Source: Ziziphus jujuba (lineage: Eukaryota; Streptophyta; Magnoliopsida; Rosales; Rhamnaceae). From it: 64,000 bases of DNA. Location: NCBI RefSeq assembly GCF_031755915.1, contig NC_083388.1, forward strand, positions 10,911,001-10,975,000, given 5' to 3'. This document shows positions 48,120-59,255 of the stretch, piece after piece (positions within the stretch are counted from its first letter, which is position 1; the number at the start of each line of letters is the position of its first letter). Under the pieces are notes generated by a model that made no database searches, had not been told where the DNA came from, and saw only the letters and a list, made by a program, of their open reading frames with translations. Both the position numbers and the translations under genes were made by a program.

Positions 48120-48656
48120 AATTGGAGGGGAAGGAGTTGAGGGTGGAGAGGGAAAAGTTGAGGATTGATATTTGTCTCTCTGCTTAAAATTGCTAATGTA
48201 AAATTGGCTCTAGGACATACAGTGGCTTTATGCATCATGTTTCTACTAGTTCATCACTTTCAGTTGACTTTAGGGAATTAGTGTTGATAATTTCTTCCTC
48301 AAATTGGATTCATTTGTTGCCTTTCTCAGTATAGTGGTTGTGGGAGTGAAAGTGGAACTCAGACGAGAAAGTCTATGAAGTGAAAAAAGTAATGACTGGT
48401 CAAAAAATGATGCTAGCAGTAGTTATGAGCATGATATTGGAAGTACTGGTCACATTGATAGGTTTTAGATTCATTTTGATCTAAATCATACCTTTACATC
48501 TTCTATTGATACTTGGATTAAGTTTGCAAAACAAAAAAAAAGTACGAATTCTCAAATTGGAGCTGTCCTATATGGATAAGTCACCCTTATGTGCTATCCT
48601 TAGTGAACATGTCGTTGGGGTTGAGTCTTTCAAAGTGGTCTATTTGGTATGTGTAG
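46952..48656 (+). pseudogene. Further exon-like pieces of the disrupted gene, in AT-rich introns
   Basis: 47468-47546 is bracketed by TAATAG and GAG/GTAATC and reads HAAANGLEA, stop, KILGDPNNQ. 48330-48440 follows CTTTCTCAG and reads YSGCGSESGTQTRKSMK before stops; similar fragments continue to about 48650. Spacing and acceptor/donor context suggest internal exons of the gene broken at 45102. The stretch between 48073 and 48117 is an (AT)n microsatellite. The assignment to a single gene is an inference. Confidence 0.35.
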
Positions 48657-49414
48657 AGCTTGCTGGAGAGGTTATACAATGATGGTCCTTATGAGCTAAT
48701 TGTTCTACACTTTTTACTTGGTGTAGCTTGTTATATGGGTCGTGAGTGGGAACCTAGTTTCCATTTGGGTATGTGCCCTTGGATTGCTATTGCATATTCA
48801 GCTCCTGTTGCAGCTGCTATTGCTGTTTTCTTGATCTATTCAATTGGTCAAGGAAGCTTTTCTGATGGTATGCCTCTAGGAACCTTTGGTACTTTCAACT
48901 TCATGATTGTATTCCAAGTTGAGCACAACATCCTCATGCACCCATTTTGTTAGGCGTAGCTGGTGTATTCAGTGGCTCCCTATTCAGTGCTGTGCATGGT
49001 TCTTTGATAACTTCTAGTTTGATTAGGAAAACCACAGAAAATGAATCTGCTAATGAAGGTTACAGATTTGGTCAAGGGGAAGAAACTTACAATATCGTAG
49101 CTGCTCATGGTTATTTTGGATGATTGTTCTTCCAATATGCTAGTTTCGACAACTCTCATTCTTTACACTTCTTCCTCGCTACTTGGCCTGTAATAGGTAT
49201 TTGGTTCATTGCTTTAGGTATTAATAGTAAGGCTTTTAACTTAAATGGTTTCAATTTCATCCAATTTGTAGTTGATAGTCAAGGTAATGTAATTAATACC
49301 TGGGCTGATATTATCAACCATTCTAAATTGGTTATGGAAGTTATGCATGAATTTAACGCTGATAACTTCCCTCTAGATCTAGTTGCTGTTGAAGTTCCGT
49401 CTACAAATGGATAA
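48657..49414 (+). pseudogene. psbA: Plastid-derived psbA (photosystem II D1) fragment
   Basis: Encodes, in broken form, about the last two thirds of D1. Recognisable stretches include [38 protein letters not shown] and the end VEVPSTNG. Start and promoter are missing. There is a 4-bp deletion near 48944 (CATTTTGTTAG where psbA has CATTTCACATGTTAG) and an in-frame TGA at about 49120. Substitutions are mainly C-to-T and G-to-A, for example Arg to His/Cys and Pro to Ser/Leu. It is a nuclear copy of plastid DNA (NUPT), not a working gene. It runs continuously into the psbA-trnH spacer and trnH. Confidence 0.93.
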
Positions 49415-49450
49415 GACTTTGGTATTAGTGTACATTGAGTTATTGAACAT

Positions 49451-49612
49451 AAAGGAGCAATAACCAATTTCTTGTTCGAGCAAGAAGTTTGGTATTGCTC
49501 CTTTAGGAGTTTTTTTACTTAAATTTTTTTTCTTAATAACCAATTTCTTGTTTGAGCAAGAAGATTGGTATTGCTCCTTTAGGAGTTTTTTTACTTAAAT
49601 TTTTTTCTTTAC
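49451..49612 (+). repeat. psbA 3' stem-loop with partial tandem duplication
   Basis: 49451-49504 forms the plastid psbA 3'-end hairpin: the AAAGGAGCAAT arm pairs with ATTGCTCCTTT around a TTCGAG loop. A 76-bp unit starting TAACCAATTTCTTG (49461) is repeated at 49537, but the second copy lacks the outer left arm. The hairpin is known in plastids as an mRNA-stabilising element. Here it has no function. Confidence 0.85.
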
Positions 49613-49809
49613 TTCATATTTACTTCATTATACCCATACTTTCGTTATGTAGAAATTCTTATTTTCGATATCCTCTTCTCAATTTTTTTTATTTTACATT
49701 TAAATTTAAAGGTTTCAATTCCATTTTTTCTTCTTTTAATTTGAAGAATGAAAAAAAAAAAATTGATAAATGGTGTAAATAGACTTATTTGTTTGTAATT
49801 TGTAATAGG

Positions 49810-49883
49810 GGCAGATGTAGTCAAAGGGATTAAGGCAGTGGATTGTGAATCCACCATGTGCGGGTTCAATTCTCGATAGTGAT
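49810..49883 (+). pseudogene. trnH-GUG: Plastid-derived trnH-GUG remnant
   Basis: Closely follows plastid tRNA-His. The anticodon arm TGGATTGTGAATCCACC with GTG is intact, and a GGTTCAATTC T-arm follows. The acceptor stem is damaged (GGCAGATG for GGCGGATG on the 5' side and an altered 3' side), so it cannot fold as a normal tRNA. Its position 395 bp after psbA and on the same strand reproduces the plastid psbA-trnH order. Confidence 0.9.
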
Positions 49884-49884
49884 A

Positions 49885-50631
49885 GGATAAATTTACCAAT
49901 TTCTCACTTCTTCAAGTACTAAGAACTCATAAGAAATGATAAAAAAAATTCAAGTGATTGAAAAATTTCGGACTTAAGATCATTATTTGAATCACATTTT
50001 AAAGTAAGAACCACATTTTAGCATCCTAAAATAAATCCATATTTGTACTCAAGCAGGTGAATTTATTCTTAATCGACGTTATAAATACAATCTTCTCAAA
50101 TTTATCCCTTTTGTGAAGGCATTTCCTTACTTGTCAAAACTTGTGTTTAAGGTATGTACTATTATTTACTTGGTAGAACTTTTTTCTTTAAAAGGTTGTT
50201 TGGTTGTGAATTTATTAAATAACAGGCTTATATATCCTCCCTTGTTCAAGGGTGATTCCTTTGCCTTCAATGTTTTAAAGATTCTATATATATTGACTTT
50301 CTAAAGAGTGGCAGAAAAGAAAAAAATATAAATTTAATGACATTCATCTCCCAATGAGTTAGCCTTTTGAAGAAAAGGTGGTTTTACATAATTCATTTTC
50401 TATATATCTAGATAAGGGTAAAAAAATCTTTATATGGGATATGCATTCAAAATGGGGTAGTCCATTATTGTAGACCCTCTTTTTTTTATTTTATTTTTAT
50501 TTTTATTTTTATTTTTATTTTTATTTTTTCTTCTGCATAAACTGTTATTTGATCGGATATATATAATATGTATATATGTATACATAAGCTGAGCTTTTGA
50601 AAGCTTAAAAATGCCCTCAACTTTATCTCAG
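49885..50631. other. AT-rich spacer between the plastid insert and the FBD exon
   Basis: No gene seen. Contains (TTTTA)n-like repeats at 50480-50527 and a TA-rich run near 50558-50582. Confidence 0.5.
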
Positions 50632-50843
50632 AAGTGGAAATATTAGGCTACTCCGGCCGTAAAAGCGATGTTGAGCTAATTGTCTACTTGATAGAGAATG
50701 CAGTTTCTCTAAAGAAAATTATTATCAATCTTATTCGATTCGAGGAATTTCCGTGGACAACACCAAACTCATCTATGAAAAGCAAAAAGGAGGAAGAAAT
50801 GGCGAAACACCAAGCTCTGCAACATTTGATACATAAAAAGTGA
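50632..50843 (+). pseudogene. Orphan FBD-domain exon of an F-box/LRR/FBD gene
   Basis: After a pyrimidine-rich acceptor (CTTTATCTCAG, ending 50631) an open frame reads VEILGYSGRKSDVELIVYL, then an ENAVSLKKI segment and a basic, Gln/His-rich tail to TGA at 50843. This matches the FBD domain pattern that ends plant F-box/LRR proteins (VE-x-x-GY, then ELVxYLxENA-xxLKKI), which serve as substrate adaptors of SCF ubiquitin ligases. No F-box or LRR exon lies within the preceding kilobases, so this is the last exon of a lost or displaced gene. The exon itself has no stop. Confidence 0.75.
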
Positions 50844-53022
50844 TTAAGCAGTATACTCCTTTTGAATTGTATGAATGAAAACACAGAATGTAATGTTTCA
50901 ATTGATTTACAAGCATGCAATATTTCTGATTTAAAATTACTGTTAATGAAAACGTCGTTACCATGTAAAGACAGAAGATTACAAAGAGGAAGAATGTTCC
51001 CATTTTTCTTTGAGAAGGACTCTTATAATGTCACTAGTTCAAGCTTGACATTGTCTACGAACTTTTAAGCTGCAAATTTGAATTTGTCACCGGATAAGGC
51101 TTTTATTTAAAGGCATGGGATTTTCAAATGGGTAATTTTCCATATATAATTTATAACTTAGTCCCTGAGCATTAATTTTTTGATAAATTAATCCCTAAAA
51201 ATGAGTCAATTCGCGCACGTTAGTTTGACCATTTTTAACAATTTTAGCACATGCTTTGCAGGTAAGCCTACAAAAAGATAGAAATGATCATTTTTGGGGA
51301 CCAAACTGCAATTTTATATGGTTTATGGGGCAAATGCACAAATTACAATTAAAAAAAAAACAGTCGAATAAAATGTTGAAAACAGTTTTTCCTCTCAAAC
51401 AAACATAAAAAAATAATTGATGGAAAACTATTTTCTTTTTAAAAAATATTTTTAACAGATAAATAAATTTGAAAATGCAAATAAATATTTTAGGAATGTT
51501 ATACAAATATCTTTGGCACAAAATTAAATTTAAAAAATCTCTAATGTTCTCAACCTTTAAAGTAATCTAGAAGTTAAAAAAATGCTATTTGTCACCATTG
51601 ATTAATGATCACTAATAAAATTAATATGTCTAATGACAATTTAATAACTGTCATTAAAAAATTTATTTTTAAAATTTTAAAATAAAAAATAATAGAATTA
51701 AATATTTTAATTAAAATTTAACACATTAGATGTCAATTATTATCAATTATAACAAATAAACAATAAGTTGATTCAATAGGAGCCTAGTTGCTATATATAT
51801 ATATATATATAAGTGAATTTGAACACAAGGTAAACAATTGTTACATTAATTGGTATTTAAGGTCGTTTTTTTAATAAGGATATTAACATGTATTGTTCCT
51901 AAATTAACCGCTACTGTGCACCATTAGTTCTTATTTAGTGAATTTTTCTATTAGAAAGTTCGTTATGAGGGATCAAAGTATAGTTTTCAATATTTTTTTA
52001 GGAACTATAAATATGAGCCAATTATTAAAAAAAGTTAATAGAAACATATTTTTCAAATTTTTTTTTCCAAATGTTAGAAATTTTTTAAGAGAAAAATAAA
52101 AATAAAATTAAAAAAATGTTAATAATTTTTGTCCATGAAAAATTATCATTCAACATTAAATTTGTTGCACCGATCGATCTACGTTAACTAGTGTTTAAAA
52201 AATTTGCTTTCCATTTGTCAATAGTTTTTTAGAACAAAAGTATTGGTTTTATTAAAAGATTTTCTTTTTAAGACCCAAATAAAAAAAGAAGAAGAAAATG
52301 AAAAAAAGGTAAAGAATCATCGAAAAAGTAAACGAATACGGTTGGCCCATCAATATTTTTGTTGAAAGATTTTCTTTTTAGCGTCACAATGGTTAAAAAG
52401 AAAACTACTAACCCTATAAGTGTATGACGTATACAAGTCGTGCACGTATTTCGTACATAAATAAAATTGTTTATTTCTTGAGTCATTGTGGTTGATATCC
52501 TATAATTCATCGTAGGATAGCAAAGAAGCAAGAATGAAGCCGCCAAAGGTGCAAGACAAGGCAAGTAAACGACAATTGCAATTTTTTATTTTTTATTTTT
52601 TATTTTTTTTGTTTTAGTTTCAAAATCGATAGGAAATAAATAAAAATGAAAACTTTTAATATCATAAAGTTACTTCTATTATTAGCTAATTAGAAAGAGT
52701 AAAAAACAAAAATAATAACCACATTATTTTAATATTCACCTTATAAATTTAATAACCATATTACATTTTCAATGACTTTTTATTATTCTAAAACTATCTT
52801 TTATTAAAAGATCACAACTACGTTTAAGTATATAAACAAAATAAAAATAAATTATTATATTTATTACAATTGAGTTTTAGAAAAAATGACAAATTCTTAC
52901 AGTGGAGATAATAGAGTTTATCAATCATGAAAAAAAAATACACAAAAATGATTGGCAAAGTATTCCATTTAACTCAGAAAATATAAGTATTTGGCTTTCT
53001 TTTGTAATTTATTTGTTTTCCT

Positions 53023-53061
<39 letters not shown>

Positions 53062-53200
53062 TTTTTGTATCCATCTTTTCTTTTTTCTTTTTAATTTTCA
53101 TTTTATTTGTCCTTCCTATTACTTTGAAGTCGCCCAGTATAGTAGCCCAAATGCTTTTAATAGGTTCGACATCTGTATATAGGAAAAAATAATTACTTTA
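50844..53200. other. AT-rich spacer, no gene recognised
   Basis: Short open frames (for example 50862-51068) have no recognisable domain. The text near 51150-51310 resembles the ends of common plant interspersed repeats, but I could not fix its termini. Contains (TA)n tracts at 51796-51811 and 53026-53057. Two near-identical ~25-bp words (AAAGATTTTCTTTTTA) occur at about 52255 and 52369. Confidence 0.45.
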
Positions 53201-53218
53201 ATGATGTGTATAGTCATT

Positions 53219-53575
53219 TGATATACATAACCTGGACGATTTGAACACGTTCGGATTTTGTATACCAAATATATCTTTTTTTGTTCGGATTATATATAAT
53301 CCAGATGGAAATGAATAATACGTGAAGTAGTTATTTTGTATACATAATCTAAATGATTTGAACCCATCTAGGTTTTATATAATGGATGTATCAAGTTTCA
53401 TATGGATTAACATGAAATAGTTGTCTCGACAATTTGACCTTGTCTTGGTTCTGTATACCGAACATGTCCTTCCATCCAGATAATAAAATCCTCGATTCAA
53501 TGTGATAGATGTATTTGTTTTATCTGGATTATATAATATGGACAAAAATAAATGATACATGAAGTAGCGTTCCAT
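53219..53575. repeat. Degenerate tandem repeat, three or more units of ~90-130 bp
   Basis: Units share the ordered words ATACATAAYCT, GATTTGAAC or CAATTTGACC, TTGTATACC or TGTATACCG, GGATTATATA and TGAAGTAG. Unit boundaries and lengths vary. Noncoding. Confidence 0.6.
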
Positions 53576-53937
53576 CTAGTATACAGTTGTGCAGGATGTT
53601 ATCGCAGTGCCTCGAAGTTCATAAGCTAATACTATGGAACCTTCCTTTTTGTCTCGTGGTTGAGATCATTGCCATACTGCTTGGTGTTGCAGCACCGATA
53701 CTATTGCACATTAGCCTTGGTCTACAACTCAAACCTACTACCTTAGTGACTAATGAATGTGATGTGCTCCTCTATGATCCTCATTCTTGAAGAGCCAATG
53801 AAGTTGCACATAGCTCCTTTGATTTCTCTATTATCAGCAGTTTGATCAACATATTCAAGGCATTCTTACTTGTATCTTCATAAGATCAACACCTCATCTT
53901 CAAGCAATTCCCTGATGAAGTGAGACTAGACATTTAT

Positions 53938-55044
53938 TGATGCGAATCTGTCCGTGCCCACACAACTGACAACTTGCTGGGGTGTTGATCCTATATGGAT
54001 GAAGACTGGGCCGACCACTAGGGCTCAAGCTAAGAGTTTAAGGAAAACCTTGTTACTTTTATCCAGGAAGTAATTCATTCTCAAGAGGGCTTGTCCATAC
54101 CTGAAGATCCAACACCTGTTTTGAGCATACAAGTGGTGGAAGCTGATACGGACCCGGATAGCAGTTTTGGTGCATTTATGGAGTCCGGATAGCAAGAAAT
54201 GGTTCCAACTCTTTATGGATTCAATAAATATCACTAAAGGTCCATGTAAACAAGTCAAGTCAGAAGTAAAACCAAATTGTACGGACTTGTATGGACCGCT
54301 TCAAAATTTGGCTGAAAATTGCTGTATTGCTTGCTGTCTTTACTGTATTTTGCGGAGTTGGCCTTTTCTGTTTCCTCCAAGTAAGGGAAACGTGTGGGAC
54401 TCCATAATAATCTTATTTGGCATCCTAAAAAGCATATAGAAGCTGATTTGGAGCTTAAATTGGTCAAAAATTGGTCAAAGTCAACTTAGTCAAAAAGCTA
54501 GTATTCTTGTTTCCTAATTTGATTTCTACTTTTTGTTTTAGGAAATTACCTTTACTTTTGGTTTTTATTTGTTTATTTGCTGGAAAAATAAGTTTAAGAA
54601 AGTTATTATTTTATTATTTTCATTGTAAATGAATTAATTCCTAATTCAAAATAAGAGAATTAATTAATCCAAATTAGATTAGGAAAGGGTGTGAAATTAG
54701 GCAATTTACTAATTGGATTCTATGTTGGCCAAAATTTCCTAATCCTTTTAGGGTTTTATTTTGTTCATTTAAAGCCTATTTAAAGGCTTATTTTCAATGA
54801 GAAATCAAGCTTGAATTTTATACAGAAAATTATTTGTGAGATTGAATACTCTTTGTTCTTTTGAACACCTAAAACACCATTAGTGAATGAGTGTTTTAGT
54901 TTGACTTATCAATAGGCCTTCCATCCCTTATTGTGGCATATTCATTATATACCAAGGTTTCTAATCACAAGTTGGTTAGGAGTTAAGGTGACTATTAGAA
55001 CTTGAACATAATCAGATCCGGGACAATATAATACGGGTTTAGGT
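53938..55044 (+). repeat. Gypsy LTR, inverted relative to the element body
   Basis: Plus-oriented copy of the same LTR that ends the minus-strand element at 59256-60390. It begins TGATGCGAATC at the same LTR position where the other copy begins (TGAGAATCCGCC). It stops about 20 bp short of the LTR 3' end at TTAGGTGCAC, where reverse-transcriptase sequence of the opposite strand begins. Shared landmarks include AGGCTTATT after CCTATTTAA and GAACACCTAAAACACC. Near its 5' end is a degenerate pol-like peptide (GPTTRAQAK). Confidence 0.8.
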
Positions 55045-58000
55045 GCACTTACTACAAATCCTAGGAAAACTAACTCATCTTTACAAAAATCACAATTTTT
55101 CATGTTAGCAAACGACCTTTCCTTCCTAAAAATATTTAAAACTTGCCTAATATGTTTTACATGCTCATCTAGATGCCTACTATATACAAGAATATCATCA
55201 AAATAAATAACAACAAATTTTTCAATGAATGGTTGCATAACATATTCATTAATCTCATGAAGGTACTAGGTGCATTAGTTAAACCAAAAGGCATTACTAA
55301 CCACTCATAAAATCCATACTTAGTTTTAAATGCGGTTTTCCATTCATCATCCTGTTTCATTCTAATTTGATGATACCCACTCCTAAGATTAATTTTAGTA
55401 AAATTGCATGCACCATGTATTTCGTTTAACATATCATCTACCCTAAGAATTGGCTGCCTATATTTAATGGTAATATTATTTATAGCTCTACAATCTACAC
55501 CCATACGCCATGAACCATCTTTCTTCGGTACTAACAAAACAAGGATGGCACATGGACTCATACTCTCACGGATGTAACCTTTATAAAAAAACTCACTTAC
55601 ATGCCTTTGTAGCTCCTTTGTCTCCTCGATATTACTTTTATACGCATGCCTATTTGGAATTGCAGCTCCTAACACAAAATCAATTTGATGTTCTATCCCT
55701 CGGATATATGGTAATCTTTTAGCAATTTCCTCTGGAAAGACATCATCAAATTTCTGCAAAAAGAGAAGAAATAGAACGTGGCAATTCAAGTTCTTCGGAT
55801 TAGCTTGATCATTCAAATACAAATCCTTAAAAATCATAACAGCAATGGTTTCTTAGTCAAAATTGCTTTATTAACATCACCAAAACTAAGATAAAATTTT
55901 TTATTTTCCTCTCTTTCTTTTCTTTTCCTTTCTCTCTCTCGGTCACCACATTTTTTCCTTCACTCTCGGGTTTCTCACTATCTCTTGGCCTTCTCAATTT
56001 TTTTCTCACCCTTGGATTGGTCTTGATTTTTCCACTTAATTTGGGTTCTAGAAACCTACCTGATTGGTCTTGCATGGCTTGGACTCCTTGAATTGATGTT
56101 GTTGTGATGGGTGACATGCTAATTCTTTCCTTGAGCTTTTTGGCCTCCCTCCTTTGTTGTATTTGAAGTTGGTCTCCAAATACCTCTTTAGGAGTCAATG
56201 GTTCCAGCTTGACCTTTTTACTTTTAAATAAAAAAAAAATAGCGTTCTCTTGACCATAATGTATAGTATCTTTATCAAATTGCGATGGTTTACCGAGTAA
56301 AATATGACCCGCATGCATAGGCACAACATCACATAAAATAACATCCACGTATTTATCAATGCTGAATTTTACTTTGACTTGTTTAGTTACTTTCATCTCA
56401 CCACTATCATTAAGCCATTGTAATCTATATGGTTTTGGATGTTTAATGGTTGCTCACCCCAATTTATCAACTACCAAATTACTAATTACATTTACATAAC
56501 TTCTACTATCAACTATCATACTACAAATATTACTTTAATTTCACATTTGGTGTGGAGGATATTCTCTCTTTGAAGTTGGTCTTCATCTTTGTATATGGTT
56601 AGAACCCTCATTGCTACCAAACTCAAATCAGCCCTAGATGGCTTGAGAGTTTCGGATTCATCATGCCCCTCATCTCCAACTTCTTCATCATCATATTCTG
56701 CTTCTCCTTCACTTTCTTCACTTTCAAACTCTAGTTCGCCATTACCTTTCAGCACCATGATCCTCCTTTTGGGGCATTGACTAGCATTGTGTCCTCATCC
56801 CTCGCACTTAAAACACATAATTTCATGAGTTCTAGAAGGTTTAGGATCGGATTTACTTTCATTTTAGTGTGTTTGGACATATTCGGTTTTGGACTTCCTT
56901 TTTGGCCTATTGGTGTTTTCATCACCTAGCTTTGGTTTTGGCTTTAAATCATAGATGTGATTGCTTCTCCAAGCACTTGGATTTGACCTCCCGCGATTTG
57001 TAACTCCTCCAAACCATGAGCTTGTACCCCTCCTCTTCAATTGGTTTTCAAGTTTGATAGCCACATGAAACATCTCTTTCAATTCCACATATTATTGTAA
57101 TTCCAATTGATTGGCTATCTCATGATTCAATCCACCTAGAAACCTTGCCATGGTTGCTTCTCTATCTTCATTCATGCTCAATCTCATCATGAGAATCTAC
57201 ATCTCTTTGTAATAATCTTCCACGGACCTACTACCTTGTGATAATGATTGTAACCTTTGATGCGGCAACCTATGGTAATGAGTCGGTACAAATCGCTTCC
57301 TCATGGCTCCTTTCATTTATCGCCAAATAATAATCAGTTCATTTCCTACTCTTCTTCGGGCACTTTGTTCATTAGTCCACCATTGGAGTGCGTAATGTCC
57401 AAATTCCATTGCTGTCAGTTTAACTTTCTTAGCTGCTGAATAGTTGGGACAATCAAAGATCATCTCCATACGCTCCTCCCATTCCAAGTAAGCCTCCGGG
57501 TCACTTTTTCCTATGAAAGGTGGTATGTTGACCTTAATATTCCCAAGATCATCATCCTCATTCCTTGGTGGTCTCTCGCGGATTGGCCTTACTTGAGGTT
57601 CAAAAATTTCATCAAACCCCTCATCCAAGTCATCTCCAAAATTGACTACGCCGAATTCTTCTCTAAGTTGCCCTCGGCCTTCTCAACCTCGGCCTCTATG
57701 AGCATCAAACCTTGTATTCGGCCCTCCTTATGATGTTTCTAACCTGTCCATCCATTGATCTAGGTGATCAAAACAAGCATTCATCTGCTGTAATTGTTCC
57801 ATGACCGTCATCATGTCCGTGTGCTCACCTCCACTCCCCAAAGCTCGGGAATCTCCCTTGAATCCTACGGATTCTTGTTCATTAATTCTTAATGAACCAT
57901 CCACTTTGCTTATTCTTGAATCTTCCATGTTAGTAAAAATATTGCAAAAATAAAATAAATCCTCACCAAATTCACTCCCTCATGTGTTTCACTAAAACAT

Positions 58001-59255
58001 GGTCTTGGCACTCGTGTTTGCACACTAGTTTGGCTTTTAACCCTCTTTTAAGCTCACACTCTTTTGCCTTTTTCTACTCAAAGAATTATCTCAAAGTTCT
58101 AATTAAAATACACTTAAATAGCAACTAGATCACAAGTGTACCTTAATTTACACTTATCAATAAAACAGCAACTAAATCAAACAAATACCAAGCGGAATGA
58201 AAATACCTATTCTTGGCTTTTCTAAGCGAAAACAAGGTAAACCAACAAGCAAATTTTGGGAATGAATTAAAAGCTGCCTAGAATGTTAGTGAAGCAATAA
58301 TTCAAGGAATAAATATAGAGAAAGAAATTCAAACACGAAGAAGAATCAAATTGAACAAAAATATAGGATAGTTGTTGGTTATTATTCTTTGTAATTCAAG
58401 TTTTTGTATTAAATCCTTTAAGTATTTTTAATCCAAATAATTTTAACACTCAAAATACAATTTTCCAGTGTCAATATAAAATTCCAACAACTCCAAATAT
58501 CACAATTTTCTAGCAAACAAATTTCAAACTCCAAATTCAACAAGCCGGCCTTTTGTGCAATTTTTTTTTTTATATTCGGCTTTTTGGCTCTTTTTTATTT
58601 TTATTTTTTTTTGATCTGTTTTTCTTTTTTCTTAATCTAAATTTGATGATGCAACACAATTTCCAGCAGTATCAAAAACAACACAAACAGCATCTTAAAC
58701 TCTAACAAAAATCAAACTCGTGGCCATAAATTATAAATTTACAAATTTTGTAAATTTGTATATGTTGCCGCACATCCTTCTTTTTTTGTTTTTATTCACT
58801 CACAGAACTCAAACACAACTCCAGTAGCAAGAATCAACAACAAAAATTGCAATACCAACACCAAAATTCCACCAAACCCGAGACCTCAATCCAATAATAA
58901 CAAATTGCATAATTTTTAGGTTTTTATGCAATATGCTTTCAAAACTCTCTCTTTCTCTCTCTTTTCAATATATGAATGCAACTAATTAAGATTAAAACAG
59001 CAAAGAAAAATCAACAATAAACCAAATTAACAAGAACAATGATGAAAAACAACCAATAAACTAGGAAGCAAAAATACGGTAAAACTAGGAAAACCTAATT
59101 TGTCTAGGAATAAGATTTTTTTTTTTTTTAATATGCAGAATGTGTATGATGATAGAAGCAACCTTAACCTAGTGCTAAAATTGTAGATTAACACAAAACA
59201 AATTAAACAAATAGGATAGACCAAATCTGAACGAAATCTTGGCTTTGATATCAAA
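55044..59255 (-). mobile_element. Ty3/gypsy body: PBS, gag, protease, partial RT (decayed, truncated)
   Basis: Minus strand. After the LTR end is a primer-binding site, TTTGATATCAAAGCC (59255-59241), two mismatches from the tRNA-Met-type site. Then a long leader. Gag starts at 57928 (MEDSRISKVDG), includes an EAYLEWEERMEMIF capsid stretch, and has a CCHC zinc knuckle near 56815 broken by a stop. Protease debris lies at about 56520, with MIVDSR in place of the usual DSG, and the linker region runs 56396-55857. RT runs from 55837, with VPKKDGSWRM, MPFGLTNAPSTF and, after a frameshift, YFDDILVYS (about 55206). It ends abruptly in the RT thumb at 55044; RNase H and integrase are absent. Several stops and frameshifts make it inactive. 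Confidence 0.9.

Noticed and set aside
49810..49883. A functional tRNA-His gene
   Set aside because: The acceptor stem is mispaired and the surroundings are decayed psbA spacer; it is a plastid-derived remnant.
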